Below, in pieces: positions 6,838-15,483 of a DNA stretch of 36,764 nt. Origin of the DNA: an uncultured Bacteroides sp. GTDB lineage: Bacteria > Bacteroidota > Bacteroidia > Chitinophagales > Chitinophagaceae. Numbering within the stretch: position 1 is the stretch's first letter; each line of letters opens with the position of its first letter. The notes below the pieces were generated by a model that had not been told where the DNA came from, did no database searches, and saw nothing but the letters and a program-made list of their open reading frames with translations. The stretch covers positions 1-36,764 of the forward strand of contig CABHOP010000012.1 in NCBI GenBank assembly GCA_902168085.1, in the 5' to 3' direction. The position numbers were made by a program, and so were the translations under genes.

Positions 6838-8877
6838 ATGAAAAAGGGCTTACTGATATTCCTGGCTTTTTTTTGCTATAAAAGCGATATAAATGCGCAG
6901 GTTGGTAATAGTAACCCCCTGCCGCAGGCAGAAGTATTTACCGGTACCTTAAAAGATTCGGATGCCATAAAAAGGCTGTGCCTACTGCACGATTCACTGA
7001 GGCGAACAGGCGACCCACGATGCCTGGAGATCATACAAACCGCCTACGACCAAAGCAAGAAGACAGGCTACAAATGGGGCTTTTTTTATTCATCCAACAT
7101 TATGGCTTCTGAAAAACAAGTAAGGGGTCAGCATGAAGAAGCAATAAAACTATTAGAAGCGATTGCCCCCTATGCAGAGCAACCCAGGAACATAAGCATA
7201 GCCAGCATCGTATATAACAACCTTGGCCTGTCTTATTCCGCATTGGGAAAATATGAGCAGGCCTTACAATACTATAATAAAGGGCTTGCTGTATTAAGCC
7301 ATAAAGAAGCACAGGTAAACGGTACGGACTCTATAGGATTGTACACAAACATCAGCGTGGTTTGGGGGCGGCTGGAAGAATATAACCACTGTATAGAAAC
7401 CTCCAGATTAGCAGAAAAAATAGCTATCAGGAAAGGCAACATAGAGGGTTTAAACGAAGTGCGTGAGAATATAGCGTTTTGCTACGTGCTGTTAAACCAC
7501 CCCGATAGCGCAGCGCTGTACTACAACAAAATCCTGTCATCCACCACAGAGAATGCAGCGGTTGAAAACAATACACCTGTGATTGACGAGGCTTTTTTTG
7601 AAAACTATCGCAAAAGAGCCATGACCTATGAAACTAAAAATACTACGAGGGCTAAAGCCCTGGCGGGGCTGGGCGGGATATACCTGTTAAATAAAGACAA
7701 TAAAAAAGCATTGGAGTATTATAACCGGGCATTGGCTATTTTAATAAACGAGAATATATATACCTATCCGGTACTCAATGCAATGGCTTCTATAGGCGAA
7801 ATATACTTAAACCTCAACCGACTTAAAGACGCAGAAAAAATACTGACGATCACTTACAAAGAAGTAAAAAGCATAGCGCATAAAGAATTAGAGGAAAAAA
7901 TAGAACCTTTAATGGCCAGGTATTATTATGCATCCGGCCAATATGCAAAAGCATTTGAGCATTTAAAGAACTATTCCGCAATAAAAGATTCGGTTTTCCA
8001 CCAGGAGAAAGCAAAAACCCTGAATGTATTGCTGAACTCAAGAATAGCAGAGAAGAACAAAGCAATGCTGGCACAGCAACTGCATATAGTTGACCAGAAA
8101 AACCAGATACAGAAAAAGAACTTCTGGATAGGTGGTACTGCACTGGGCAGCTTGCTGCTACTTTCGGTAAGTGTAGCAATGGTACGCAACTACAAGCATA
8201 AACAAGCCATTCAGCAATCGTATATACACCAACTGCAACAGGAACAGGAAATAAGCCAGTTGAAGGCACAGGTAAGGGGCGAAGAGCAGGAACGTGAACG
8301 CATAGCGCGCGAACTGCATGATAATATTGCCAGCCAGTTGTGGGCTATAAAACTGAATGTGGAAAGCATTAATGAAGGGGAAGAGGACAAAAGCCTGGAT
8401 GTTATCTTCCAGCAGTTGAACGATGCTACGCAAGACATACGTAAAACAGCCCACAACCTGATGCCCGATCTTTTGCTGGAAGAAGGCCTGGCAACAGCAC
8501 TGGCTTCATTGTGCGAAAAAACGGGTATGCATTCCAAACTGGAAGTTGACTTTCAGGAATATGGTGTTGTACCCAGAATGGATAGGGAAATAGAACTTTC
8601 TATATACCGTATGGTGCAGGAACTGATGCAGAATGTGATGAAACATGCCAAAGAAGCCAGCAGCATGCTGGTGCAGCTTAGCTGTGCAGGCACGATGCTA
8701 AATGTAACCGTAGAAGACAATGGTAAATACTTTGATACTAAGCAGCAAAACGAAGGCGTTGGCTTGCAACAGATACGTAAAAGAGTAGCTGCCATGAAAG
8801 GCCATTTCGACCTGCAGAGCATACCCGGCAAAGGCACTACAGCTTATTTGGAATTTGACCTGGAACACCTGTTATAA
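6838..8877 (+). CDS. TPR-containing sensor histidine kinase (HisKA_3 class), paralogue 1
   Basis: The protein has 679 residues. A signal sequence (residues 1-20, ending INAQ) leads into a periplasmic region of TPR-like helical pairs (about 85-400; for example NNLGLSYSALGKYEQALQYY). A single transmembrane helix lies near 428-449, followed by a short coiled coil. The HisKA_3 dimerisation domain carries ERERIARELHDNIASQL with phosphoacceptor H494. The HATPase_c domain (about 590-675) shows ELMQNVMKHA, VEDNG and the glycine box VGLQQIRKR. It would autophosphorylate and pass phosphate to a NarL-type regulator, almost certainly the one encoded 33 bp downstream. The periplasmic TPRs may sense a peptide or envelope signal; the ligand is unknown. 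Confidence 0.9.
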   Translation: MKKGLLIFLAFFCYKSDINAQVGNSNPLPQAEVFTGTLKDSDAIKRLCLLHDSLRRTGDPRCLEIIQTAYDQSKKTGYKWGFFYSSNIMASEKQVRGQHEEAIKLLEAIAPYAEQPRNISIASIVYNNLGLSYSALGKYEQALQYYNKGLAVLSHKEAQVNGTDSIGLYTNISVVWGRLEEYNHCIETSRLAEKIAIRKGNIEGLNEVRENIAFCYVLLNHPDSAALYYNKILSSTTENAAVENNTPVIDEAFFENYRKRAMTYETKNTTRAKALAGLGGIYLLNKDNKKALEYYNRALAILINENIYTYPVLNAMASIGEIYLNLNRLKDAEKILTITYKEVKSIAHKELEEKIEPLMARYYYASGQYAKAFEHLKNYSAIKDSVFHQEKAKTLNVLLNSRIAEKNKAMLAQQLHIVDQKNQIQKKNFWIGGTALGSLLLLSVSVAMVRNYKHKQAIQQSYIHQLQQEQEISQLKAQVRGEEQERERIARELHDNIASQLWAIKLNVESINEGEEDKSLDVIFQQLNDATQDIRKTAHNLMPDLLLEEGLATALASLCEKTGMHSKLEVDFQEYGVVPRMDREIELSIYRMVQELMQNVMKHAKEASSMLVQLSCAGTMLNVTVEDNGKYFDTKQQNEGVGLQQIRKRVAAMKGHFDLQSIPGKGTTAYLEFDLEHLL

Positions 8878-8910
8878 ACAAGCAGACATTGAAATAAACA
8901 TGTTACAAAA

Positions 8911-9549
8911 ATGATCAGAGTAGCTATCACAGACGACCACCCTATTGTAATTGACGGGTTGCTGAATGCATTTGGCGATGTTAAAGACATTTCTATCGCA
9001 GGCACCTATAATAATGGTGCTGACTTACTGAAAGGATTGCAGACAAAGCCTGCCGATGTTTTATTGCTCGACCTGCAATTGCCCGACAGAAACGGTAGCG
9101 AACTGGCCCCTATCTTACTGCAACAATATCCGGATATACGTATCATTATATTAAGTGGCATTGAATCTACCCCGTATATAAAGGAGATGATGCAAAAGGG
9201 ATGTAAAGGATACCTTCTAAAAAGCAATACCGTAAAACCGGTATTGATAGAAGCGATAAAAGAAGTGTACAATGGCGGCATATACATTGAAGCATCTATA
9301 AAGGAGCAACTGCTGCATGAAATGCTGATAGCAAAGCGCAAGCTGGACAAGCTGAACCCTAAAATAACCCAACGTGAGCTGGAAGTACTAAACCTGATAA
9401 TGGAAGAACTAAGCAACCAGGAAATAGCCGACCGCTTGTTCATTAGTTTGCGCACGGTAGAAACGCACCGGTATAATTTACTGCAAAAGCTGAATGCCAA
9501 AAACACAGCAGGGTTGCTACGCATAGCGCGTCAAATGGGTATAGGATAA
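8911..9549 (+). CDS. NarL/FixJ-family response regulator
   Basis: The protein has 212 residues. The receiver has D8/D9, phosphoacceptor D54 (LLLDLQLPD), S82 and K104. A LuxR-type helix-turn-helix at about residues 148-205 includes ITQRELEVLNLI and SNQEIADRLFISLRTVETHR. All catalytic positions are intact. The gene lies between two paralogous HisKA_3 kinases, 33 bp after the first and 9 bp before the second, so both probably converge on this single regulator. Target promoters are not known; the TACGTA boxes upstream of 6838 are candidates for autoregulation. Confidence 0.93.
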   Translation: MIRVAITDDHPIVIDGLLNAFGDVKDISIAGTYNNGADLLKGLQTKPADVLLLDLQLPDRNGSELAPILLQQYPDIRIIILSGIESTPYIKEMMQKGCKGYLLKSNTVKPVLIEAIKEVYNGGIYIEASIKEQLLHEMLIAKRKLDKLNPKITQRELEVLNLIMEELSNQEIADRLFISLRTVETHRYNLLQKLNAKNTAGLLRIARQMGIG

Positions 9550-9558
9550 AGAACGGAA

Positions 9559-11523
9559 TTGAAAAAGACAGTGAATATATCTATGTACCTGCGGGTGGCC
9601 AGCTTCTTGTTTTTGCTGCTGTTCTGCAGGTACATGTGTGTAGGACAGGAAGCACACCTGCACCTGCCGGAGCATAAGGGAAAGGGACACAAAAACGATA
9701 CCTCATATGTAAATTTCTTAATAGCGCAGTCCGACTCCATAAAAAATACAGATAGAAATTTAAGCGTCCGCATATTACAGGTAGCTATTGAAAAAAGTAA
9801 AGCCATCAGCTTCTCCAATGGTTTCTTTAACGCTATTTACCAATTAACCCAGCTATACATTAGCAACAATGAGCCCGAAAAGGTATTGGCACTTATGGCA
9901 AAATATGCTCCTTATTATGATAAAGAGCACATGAAGCATGTAACTTCCTGGTATGAAGAAGTATCTCATGCCTACTATTACATGCATAAATATGAAACAT
10001 CACTAAGCTATATATACAAATCGCAGTCGCTTTTAAACAAAGAAAATAACCACCAGGACTCTTCAGACATTTATACAAAACTGGGGGTGGTATGGTCTGC
10101 GTTAGGCGAACTAACCTACGCGCTTCAAAACTATAAAATAGCAGAAGAAATAGCCATAAGAAACAACGATAGCATAATGCTATCCATGCTTAACCTCAAC
10201 CTGGGAGCTATCCATTTCAAAAGAGACGAACTGGATGAAGCTGAATATTACAACCGCAAATCGTGGGATAGGGCTGTAAAAAAAGCATCACCCTTTCATA
10301 AAACTATTGTATTGGGCAATTTAGGCGCCATTAATGACAGGAAAAACAAGCATGATAGTGCTATATATTATTTGAAACAAGCAGTGGCCTTAGCAAAAGA
10401 AAAGAATATAGGTTTAAGAGGATTGATTCAAATGCAAACGATGCTGGGTAGTATATATGTAAATGCCAATCAATACAGCAAAGCCAAAACCATACTCCTT
10501 GAAACAGAACAACTGGCTAAGGGCACCCAGCTTGAACAATCTTTATATCATCCCCTATCTGAATTATATCATGTGCTGGGTGATGATAAAAAAGCTTGTG
10601 ATTATTTGCAACTGCTTATCCCATTGAAAGACACGCAATATAAACATGAGAAAATAAGCTCGATGAATGTGCTGTTAAACGCCCGCATGGCTGATAAGAA
10701 TAAAGCCATGGTAGCACAACAGTTGCGCATCAGCAAACAAAAAAGTGAGCTGCAAAAGAAAAACTTCTGGGTTGGCGGCTCTACCGTGGGATGTTTGTTG
10801 CTGCTTTCTATCAGCGTAGTGGTGGTACGCAACAACAGGCATAAGCAAACGATACAGAAATCATACATCCACCAGCTACAGAAAGACCGGGAGATAAGTC
10901 AGCTAAAAGCACAGGTACGCGGCGAGGAACAAGAGCGGCAACGCATAGCCCGGGGATTGCATGATAATATAGCCAGCCAGCTATGGGCCATAAAGCTGAA
11001 TGTGGGCAGTATGCTGCAAAATAAAGAACAACAGAAAAAAGGGCTTGCCACCATATTTCAGCAATTGGATGACGCCACGCAGGACATACGAAAAACAGCC
11101 CATAACCTGTTACCCGACCTGCTGCTTGAAGATGGCCTGGCTACCGCAATTGCATCGTTATGCGAAAAAACAGGCCGGAACTCTAAACTGGAAGTTGACT
11201 TTCAGGAATATGGCACCGTGCCGCGTATCCATACAGATATCGAGCTATCGCTATACCGGATGGTGCAGGAATTGATACAAAATGCAATGAAACATGCTAA
11301 GGATGCTACCCACCTGCTGGTTCAGCTTAGCTGTGCCGATACCCTGCTGAATATAACGGTAGAAGACAATGGCCAATCTGCCGGAACAGAACAGACAGAT
11401 GGCATAGGGCTTCAACAAATCCGTAAGCGTGTACAGGCTTTAAAAGGGCATTTCGATTTTCAGCGGATACAGGGCAAAGGAACCACAGCCTACCTGGAAA
11501 TAGACCTCCAGAATTTTATTTAA
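9559..11523 (+). CDS. TPR-containing sensor histidine kinase (HisKA_3 class), paralogue 2
   Basis: The protein has 654 residues, with the same plan as the gene at 6838: signal peptide, periplasmic TPR-like repeats, a transmembrane helix near 402-423, HisKA_3 and HATPase_c. The cytoplasmic halves are nearly identical (KAQVRGEEQER, DNIASQLWAIKLN, DATQDIRKTAHNL) while the sensor halves have diverged, so this is a duplication with ectodomain divergence. H468 is the phosphoacceptor, but the residue two before it is glycine (RGLHDN) where paralogue 1 has glutamate. The start is uncertain: TTG at 9559 gives a lysine-rich signal peptide, while ATG at 9583 also leaves a usable one. It is the last gene of the three-gene unit. 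Confidence 0.88.
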   Translation: MKKTVNISMYLRVASFLFLLLFCRYMCVGQEAHLHLPEHKGKGHKNDTSYVNFLIAQSDSIKNTDRNLSVRILQVAIEKSKAISFSNGFFNAIYQLTQLYISNNEPEKVLALMAKYAPYYDKEHMKHVTSWYEEVSHAYYYMHKYETSLSYIYKSQSLLNKENNHQDSSDIYTKLGVVWSALGELTYALQNYKIAEEIAIRNNDSIMLSMLNLNLGAIHFKRDELDEAEYYNRKSWDRAVKKASPFHKTIVLGNLGAINDRKNKHDSAIYYLKQAVALAKEKNIGLRGLIQMQTMLGSIYVNANQYSKAKTILLETEQLAKGTQLEQSLYHPLSELYHVLGDDKKACDYLQLLIPLKDTQYKHEKISSMNVLLNARMADKNKAMVAQQLRISKQKSELQKKNFWVGGSTVGCLLLLSISVVVVRNNRHKQTIQKSYIHQLQKDREISQLKAQVRGEEQERQRIARGLHDNIASQLWAIKLNVGSMLQNKEQQKKGLATIFQQLDDATQDIRKTAHNLLPDLLLEDGLATAIASLCEKTGRNSKLEVDFQEYGTVPRIHTDIELSLYRMVQELIQNAMKHAKDATHLLVQLSCADTLLNITVEDNGQSAGTEQTDGIGLQQIRKRVQALKGHFDFQRIQGKGTTAYLEIDLQNFI

Positions 11524-11568
11524 TACGACAATCAGTTTCGATTATTTTTTTTCGATGCATACAATTTT

Positions 11569-11588
11569 GTTTTCCGTGACAGGAAAAC
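11569..11588. promoter_or_regulatory. GTTTTCC-N6-GGAAAAC inverted repeat before the PAS kinase
   Basis: Perfect 7-bp arms surround GTGACA. It overlaps the A/T-rich region upstream of the kinase ATG at 11609, and TAATTTTA (11589-11596), a 7-of-8 match to the Bacteroidota -7 element, directly follows. It could be an operator or a weak terminator hairpin for the preceding kinase gene. Sequence does not decide. Confidence 0.35.
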
Positions 11589-11608
11589 TAATTTTATGAA
11601 CATATTGT

Positions 11609-12772
11609 ATGCAATCAGAGTCTAACAAATACGAGTTTGAAGCACTTTTCAACAATGCGGCTATCGGCATCATCATCGTAGATAGTGTAGGTACTATCCT
11701 GCTGGTCAACCAGTTTGCGCTTCAACAATTTGGCTACCAAGACAATGAAGTAATAGGCCAGAAAATTGAAAAGCTCATTCCGCAGCGTTTTAAAGCAAGA
11801 CATGAAACCCATCGCGATAGATATCACAATCACAACCCCCATAGCAGGCCTATGGGCACAGGGCTGGATCTTTATGCTGCCAAAAAAGACGGCACTGAGT
11901 TCCCTGTAGAAGTGAGCCTGAGCACCTATACTACCCCGGAAGGACGATTCACCATTGCCTTCGTCAGCGATATTACCATACGCAAAGAATCTCAGGATGC
12001 ACTGGTAAAACTAAATGCTGCGCTTGAGGAAAAGGTTAAAGAGAGAACACTATCGCTGGAAGAGGCTCTTGAAAAAGAAAAGGAGTTGAACGAACTGAAG
12101 TCAAGATTTGTATCGATGGCTTCTCATGAGTTCCGCACACCATTAAGCACTATTTTATCATCTGCCTATCTTGTATCCAAATATGTAGAAAGCGAGGAGC
12201 AACCCAAAAGAGATAAGCATATTCAGCGCATTATTTCTTCTGTAAACATGCTGACGGATATACTGAACGACTTCCTATCGGTTGGTAAAATAGAAGAAGG
12301 TAAGATACAGGTGCGGATTTTTGATGTAGATATTCCTGAAACCGTTTCCAGTTTATTAAACGAATTATTCCATATTCTGAAAAAGGGCCAGAAAATAAGT
12401 TATAAACATGATGGCAGTAATATAACATTAATAGATGCCGCATTGCTGAAACATATCCTGATGAACCTTGTTTCAAACGCTATAAAATTTTCCCCGGAAG
12501 ATTCTACCATATCAGTAACCTCTGCTGTTACTGAAAATGAATTCGTACTATCGGTAAAGGATGAAGGCGTTGGTATATCTGAAGAAGACCAGCAGCATTT
12601 ATTCCAGCGTTTCTTCCGTGGTGCTAATGTTACTAATATCCAGGGCACCGGGCTGGGGCTGCACATTGTTTCCAAATATGCAGAACTCATGAACGGGCAC
12701 ATTACCTATGAAACCGCACTAAACAAAGGCACAAAGTTTATCATTACATTTAAGAACAATCATACCATCTGA
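11609..12772 (+). CDS. PAS-domain sensor histidine kinase, FixL-like candidate
   Basis: The protein has 387 residues, with no signal peptide or membrane span, so it is cytoplasmic. A PAS domain fills residues 1-125. Its F-helix region FKARHETHRDRY places H65 where FixL and DosP carry the haem-ligating histidine, and KKDGTEFPVEVSL follows as in FixL; the same histidine also occurs in PAS domains not known to bind haem. A coiled coil (about 130-160) precedes HisKA with phosphoacceptor H173 (ASHEFRTP) and HATPase_c with NLVSNAIKFS, DEGVGI and GTGLGLHIV. The gene runs 1 nt into the receiver-Crp gene, a sure cognate pair. The cbb3 locus alongside suggests oxygen or redox sensing (inference). Confidence 0.88.
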   Translation: MQSESNKYEFEALFNNAAIGIIIVDSVGTILLVNQFALQQFGYQDNEVIGQKIEKLIPQRFKARHETHRDRYHNHNPHSRPMGTGLDLYAAKKDGTEFPVEVSLSTYTTPEGRFTIAFVSDITIRKESQDALVKLNAALEEKVKERTLSLEEALEKEKELNELKSRFVSMASHEFRTPLSTILSSAYLVSKYVESEEQPKRDKHIQRIISSVNMLTDILNDFLSVGKIEEGKIQVRIFDVDIPETVSSLLNELFHILKKGQKISYKHDGSNITLIDAALLKHILMNLVSNAIKFSPEDSTISVTSAVTENEFVLSVKDEGVGISEEDQQHLFQRFFRGANVTNIQGTGLGLHIVSKYAELMNGHITYETALNKGTKFIITFKNNHTI

Positions 12773-12773
12773 T

Positions 12774-13832
12774 ATGAAATCTGTTTTATTAATAGAAGAC
12801 AACCCTGACATTCGTGAAAACATGTCTGAAATACTGGAATTATCGGGTTATAAAGCACTCACAGCTGCCGATGGGAAACAAGGTGTAGCTATGGCCATTG
12901 AAAACAAGCCCGATATTATCATATGTGATATTATGATGCCGGAATTAGATGGATATGGTGTGATACATATGTTGCAAAAAAACCCAAGCACCCAGAATAT
13001 ACCATTTATCTTTTTGACAGCGAAAGCAGAACGTGCCGAGATAAGAAAAGGCATGGAGCTGGGCGCTGACGACTATATAACAAAGCCATTCAATGGAACG
13101 GAATTGCTAAATGCTGTAGAAAGCCGGCTAAAAAAGAATGACCTTTTAAGAAAAGATATTTCGCAAGGGCTGGAAGGGCTTAATAATATCATTACCATAG
13201 CAGGCGGTAAAGACATCCTGAAAACATTGGCCGAAGAAGGTAACTTCAGCAAGCTGAAAAAAAAGCAAATAATATATAATGAAGGCAACCATGCTGTAAG
13301 ACTTTATTATGTACAAAGCGGCAAGGTTAAAACCTATAAAACCAATGATGATGGCAAAGAGCTGGTAACGGGCATATATAATGAAGGCGACTTCTTTGGC
13401 TACATAGCCATACTGGAACACAGCACTTATAAAGAAACTGCCGAAGCACTGGAAGACTGTGAAATAGCCATCATAGGTAAAGACAATTTTGAAGGGCTGA
13501 TAAACAATAACAGGGATGTGCTGAAAAAATTTGTTGAGCTGCTGGCTAAAAATATTTCTGATAAAGAGCAACAACTATTAGGCCTTGCCTATAATTCACT
13601 GCGCAAAAAGGTTGCAGATGCGCTGGTAACTGTTTACAACAAATATAAGGACGACAAAGCAGAGCGCTTTGCCATGGATATAAGCAGGGACAATCTTGCC
13701 ACAATAGCGGGCACTGCCAAAGAATCTTTAATAAGAACGCTCAGCGATTTCAAAGAAGAAAAGCTGATAGATATTGTGAAGGGCGATATTATAGTGCTGG
13801 ATGAAAAGAAACTAAGAAACCTGATTAACTAG
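12774..13832 (+). CDS. Response regulator fused to Crp/Fnr-type cyclic-nucleotide-binding and HTH domains
   Basis: The protein has 352 residues. The receiver (1-125) has E8/D9, phosphoacceptor D52 (IICDIMMPELDG), T82 and K104. A cyclic-nucleotide-binding beta-roll spans about 155-245 (YYVQSGKVKTYK, GDFFGYIAIL). A Crp-type winged helix follows at about 270-345, with recognition helix AKESLIRTLSDFK: E317 and R321 match the E and R that Crp/Fnr proteins use on TGA half sites. The protein thus joins the jobs of FixJ and FixK in one chain. No Fnr-type iron-sulphur cysteine cluster is present, so phosphorylation is the likely switch. It is the best candidate to bind the ACTGAT-N4-ATCAGT sites in the adjoining cbb3 locus. 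Its stop codon is 2 nt from the convergent gene. Confidence 0.9.
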   Translation: MKSVLLIEDNPDIRENMSEILELSGYKALTAADGKQGVAMAIENKPDIIICDIMMPELDGYGVIHMLQKNPSTQNIPFIFLTAKAERAEIRKGMELGADDYITKPFNGTELLNAVESRLKKNDLLRKDISQGLEGLNNIITIAGGKDILKTLAEEGNFSKLKKKQIIYNEGNHAVRLYYVQSGKVKTYKTNDDGKELVTGIYNEGDFFGYIAILEHSTYKETAEALEDCEIAIIGKDNFEGLINNNRDVLKKFVELLAKNISDKEQQLLGLAYNSLRKKVADALVTVYNKYKDDKAERFAMDISRDNLATIAGTAKESLIRTLSDFKEEKLIDIVKGDIIVLDEKKLRNLIN

Positions 13833-13834
13833 CA

Positions 13835-14176
13835 CTAAATGACCGCTTGCATATAGTTGTTGAAATCGGTTTTCAGGTGACTGAACTCTTTTTCCATCAT
13901 TTCCATATCCGAACGTAATGTCTTCATCATAGCAGGCAATTCGCCATTTACTTTACGTTTTTCCAATTCCCGAATATCACGACGAAGAAAAGTGATGATG
14001 GTATCTTTATTCAGGAAAAAATTCTGGTAGTGTTCCATTTTTTCAAGCACATCGGCACTGGCAGTATGTTGTATCACATCTGCTATCCTGTTTTTCATGT
14101 ATATATTCTCTTGCTGCAGGTAGTCAAGTGTTCGTAGCCAGGCGTTTATCTCGTATGTATATTGTTCGGTTTGCAC
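13835..14176 (-). CDS. Small coiled-coil protein of unknown function
   Basis: The protein has 113 residues from a GTG start. It is almost wholly helical and charged, with heptad-like stretches (YLQQENIYMKNRIADVI; FLRRDIRELEKRK; DMEMMEKEFSHLKTDF), and has no signal peptide, membrane span or cysteine. I do not recognise the family. It has its own promoter carrying the same Fnr-like palindrome and spacing as the cbb3 promoters, so it is probably coregulated with respiration. It is convergent with the receiver-Crp gene, 2 nt between stop codons. An unusual start is supported by the 30-nt leader expected from that promoter. A regulator or scaffold is possible; no function is assigned. Confidence 0.65.
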   Translation of the reverse strand: MQTEQYTYEINAWLRTLDYLQQENIYMKNRIADVIQHTASADVLEKMEHYQNFFLNKDTIITFLRRDIRELEKRKVNGELPAMMKTLRSDMEMMEKEFSHLKTDFNNYMQAVI

Positions 14177-14211
14177 TGCGCGTATTGTATTATTTACTTT
14201 TTACGGGTCGA

Positions 14212-14278
14212 TAAAATTATTAAGGATAATTGAGCATTCACGCTATTTGCATCATAGGGAATACTGATTGTCATCAGT
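14212..14278 (-). promoter_or_regulatory. Promoter with Fnr-like palindrome upstream of the coiled-coil gene
   Basis: ACTGATTGTCATCAGT (14263-14278) is a perfect ACTGAT-N4-ATCAGT palindrome. On the minus strand TAATTTTA (14219 down to 14212) is a 7-of-8 match to TAnnTTTG. Centre to first T is 51.5 bp, identical to the two other sites at 21117 and 24182. This geometry suits an activator bound upstream of RNA polymerase. Confidence 0.7.
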
Positions 14279-14353
14279 TTTATGATTAAAATATTCTAAA
14301 AACTTAAACCTTGGATTCATAGATAAATCTTTTTCTCATACCTATCAATCTCT

Positions 14354-14764
14354 TCACGCTTCTCTTTTTTCAAGATCCTGATTATATGTTGTTCTCATTG
14401 CTATACCGCTAAAAATCATAAAAAATCCTACGAGTGCATATACAAATTGCAACATGCTCAGTTGCTTGATAATGATAATCTGCACAGCCAGCCATATAGC
14501 CAATGCTGCCCCTGCCATAATAGTAAGCATAGGGTATCGCCCTTTTTTAAGCCATACTGCTGCTGCAATAGCAAGATTGGCTACTCCATTCACAAAAAAG
14601 AGATATAGCCCCGGAATGAAATAGTCATGAAAAATGCTGTTCTCTATCCACTGTATAGGCATACCTACGCCGCTGCCCGTGGCATCTGCCATCAAGGCAT
14701 ATCCGCCAAACAAGGCAGATATACCATTCAATAGCAATAGAGCAATGGCCAGGTAACGCATCAT
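14354..14764 (-). CDS. Four-span membrane protein at the end of the cbb3 operon
   Basis: The protein has 136 residues with about four hydrophobic helices (residues 3-25, 50-72, 80-100, 105-125) and short loops. No catalytic or metal motif is visible and the family is not recognised. Its start overlaps the stop of the TauE/SafE-like gene by 4 nt, so the two are translationally coupled. Position as last gene of the ccoS-to-TauE unit suggests a role in oxidase assembly or a passenger membrane function. The tail from about residue 126 is polar (TTYNQDLEKREA). Confidence 0.75.
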   Translation of the reverse strand: MMRYLAIALLLLNGISALFGGYALMADATGSGVGMPIQWIENSIFHDYFIPGLYLFFVNGVANLAIAAAVWLKKGRYPMLTIMAGAALAIWLAVQIIIIKQLSMLQFVYALVGFFMIFSGIAMRTTYNQDLEKREA

Positions 14765-15483
14765 TTTTTCACAACTGTTTTATGACAACAACTTGCTTTT
14801 ATCTCATTTTTTTCCATTTCCAGTTTAGGGCTCAGGTACGGCACACCAAGATTCATGCCCCTCAATATGAACAAACAACCGAAGAGCAACATAGTAACCG
14901 GTACCAGTTTCCGGATAGAGAGCTGCCTTACAAAACTTACCCTGTTTTTCAATACCGTCAACATCACCAGCATAGGTACGGTACCTAAGCCAAAGGTGTA
15001 CATCATCAGCATGGCACCAACCGCAGTTTGTGCTGTTATGCTGGCAGATAGGGCCACATATACCAATCCACAAGGTAACAGTCCGTTCAACGCACCGGTA
15101 AATAGCAAGGACAGCAAACCGGGTTTCGCCATAAACTTTGCCAGTGCAGCCCTTACCCAACCTGCCCATGGCAAATTGAACTGCAGTGTTTTGCCGGGAA
15201 TGAAAGATGCCACCCCGGCAATTAATAACAGTGCGCCTGCTATCATCGATACATATTGCTGTATATGGGGATCAAATACCGATTTGAATGAAAACAGTAT
15301 TAACCCCAATGTGGCATATACACTCAACCTACCCAGATGATATAATGCAATACCCAGCCACTTCCTGTATCCGCTTAAAGCCTGGAAAGGCATCACCCAT
15401 ATAATAGGGCCACACATACCGGCACAATGCATGCTGCCGGTAAGCCCCATCAGGAAAATCATGGTATAGGCCAAGGGTATCAT
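14761..15483 (-). CDS. TauE/SafE- or DsbD_2-like membrane protein of the cbb3 locus
   Basis: The protein has 240 residues and six or seven membrane helices. The N-terminal motif GSMHCAGMCGP and the later LNGLLPCGLVYVA carry paired intramembrane cysteines and a proline as in the cytochrome-biogenesis DsbD_2/UreH-like family, commonly annotated as sulfite exporter TauE/SafE. The C-terminal tail SCCHKTVVKK adds two cysteines and a histidine that could bind copper. In Bacteroidota a gene of this type regularly follows ccoH. The likely job is copper or thiol handling for CuB insertion (inference); sulphite export is not supported. It overlaps ccoH and the next gene by 4 nt each. Confidence 0.8.
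   Translation of the reverse strand: MIPLAYTMIFLMGLTGSMHCAGMCGPIIWVMPFQALSGYRKWLGIALYHLGRLSVYATLGLILFSFKSVFDPHIQQYVSMIAGALLLIAGVASFIPGKTLQFNLPWAGWVRAALAKFMAKPGLLSLLFTGALNGLLPCGLVYVALSASITAQTAVGAMLMMYTFGLGTVPMLVMLTVLKNRVSFVRQLSIRKLVPVTMLLFGCLFILRGMNLGVPYLSPKLEMEKNEIKASCCHKTVVKK

Noticed and set aside
11531-11536. ATCAGT half site upstream of the PAS kinase
   Set aside because: No ACTGAT partner lies 4 nt upstream, so it is not counted as a fourth Fnr-like site.
14761-15483. Sulphite exporter function for the TauE/SafE-like protein
   Set aside because: The paired cysteine motifs and its position after ccoH point to cytochrome oxidase biogenesis rather than sulphite transport.
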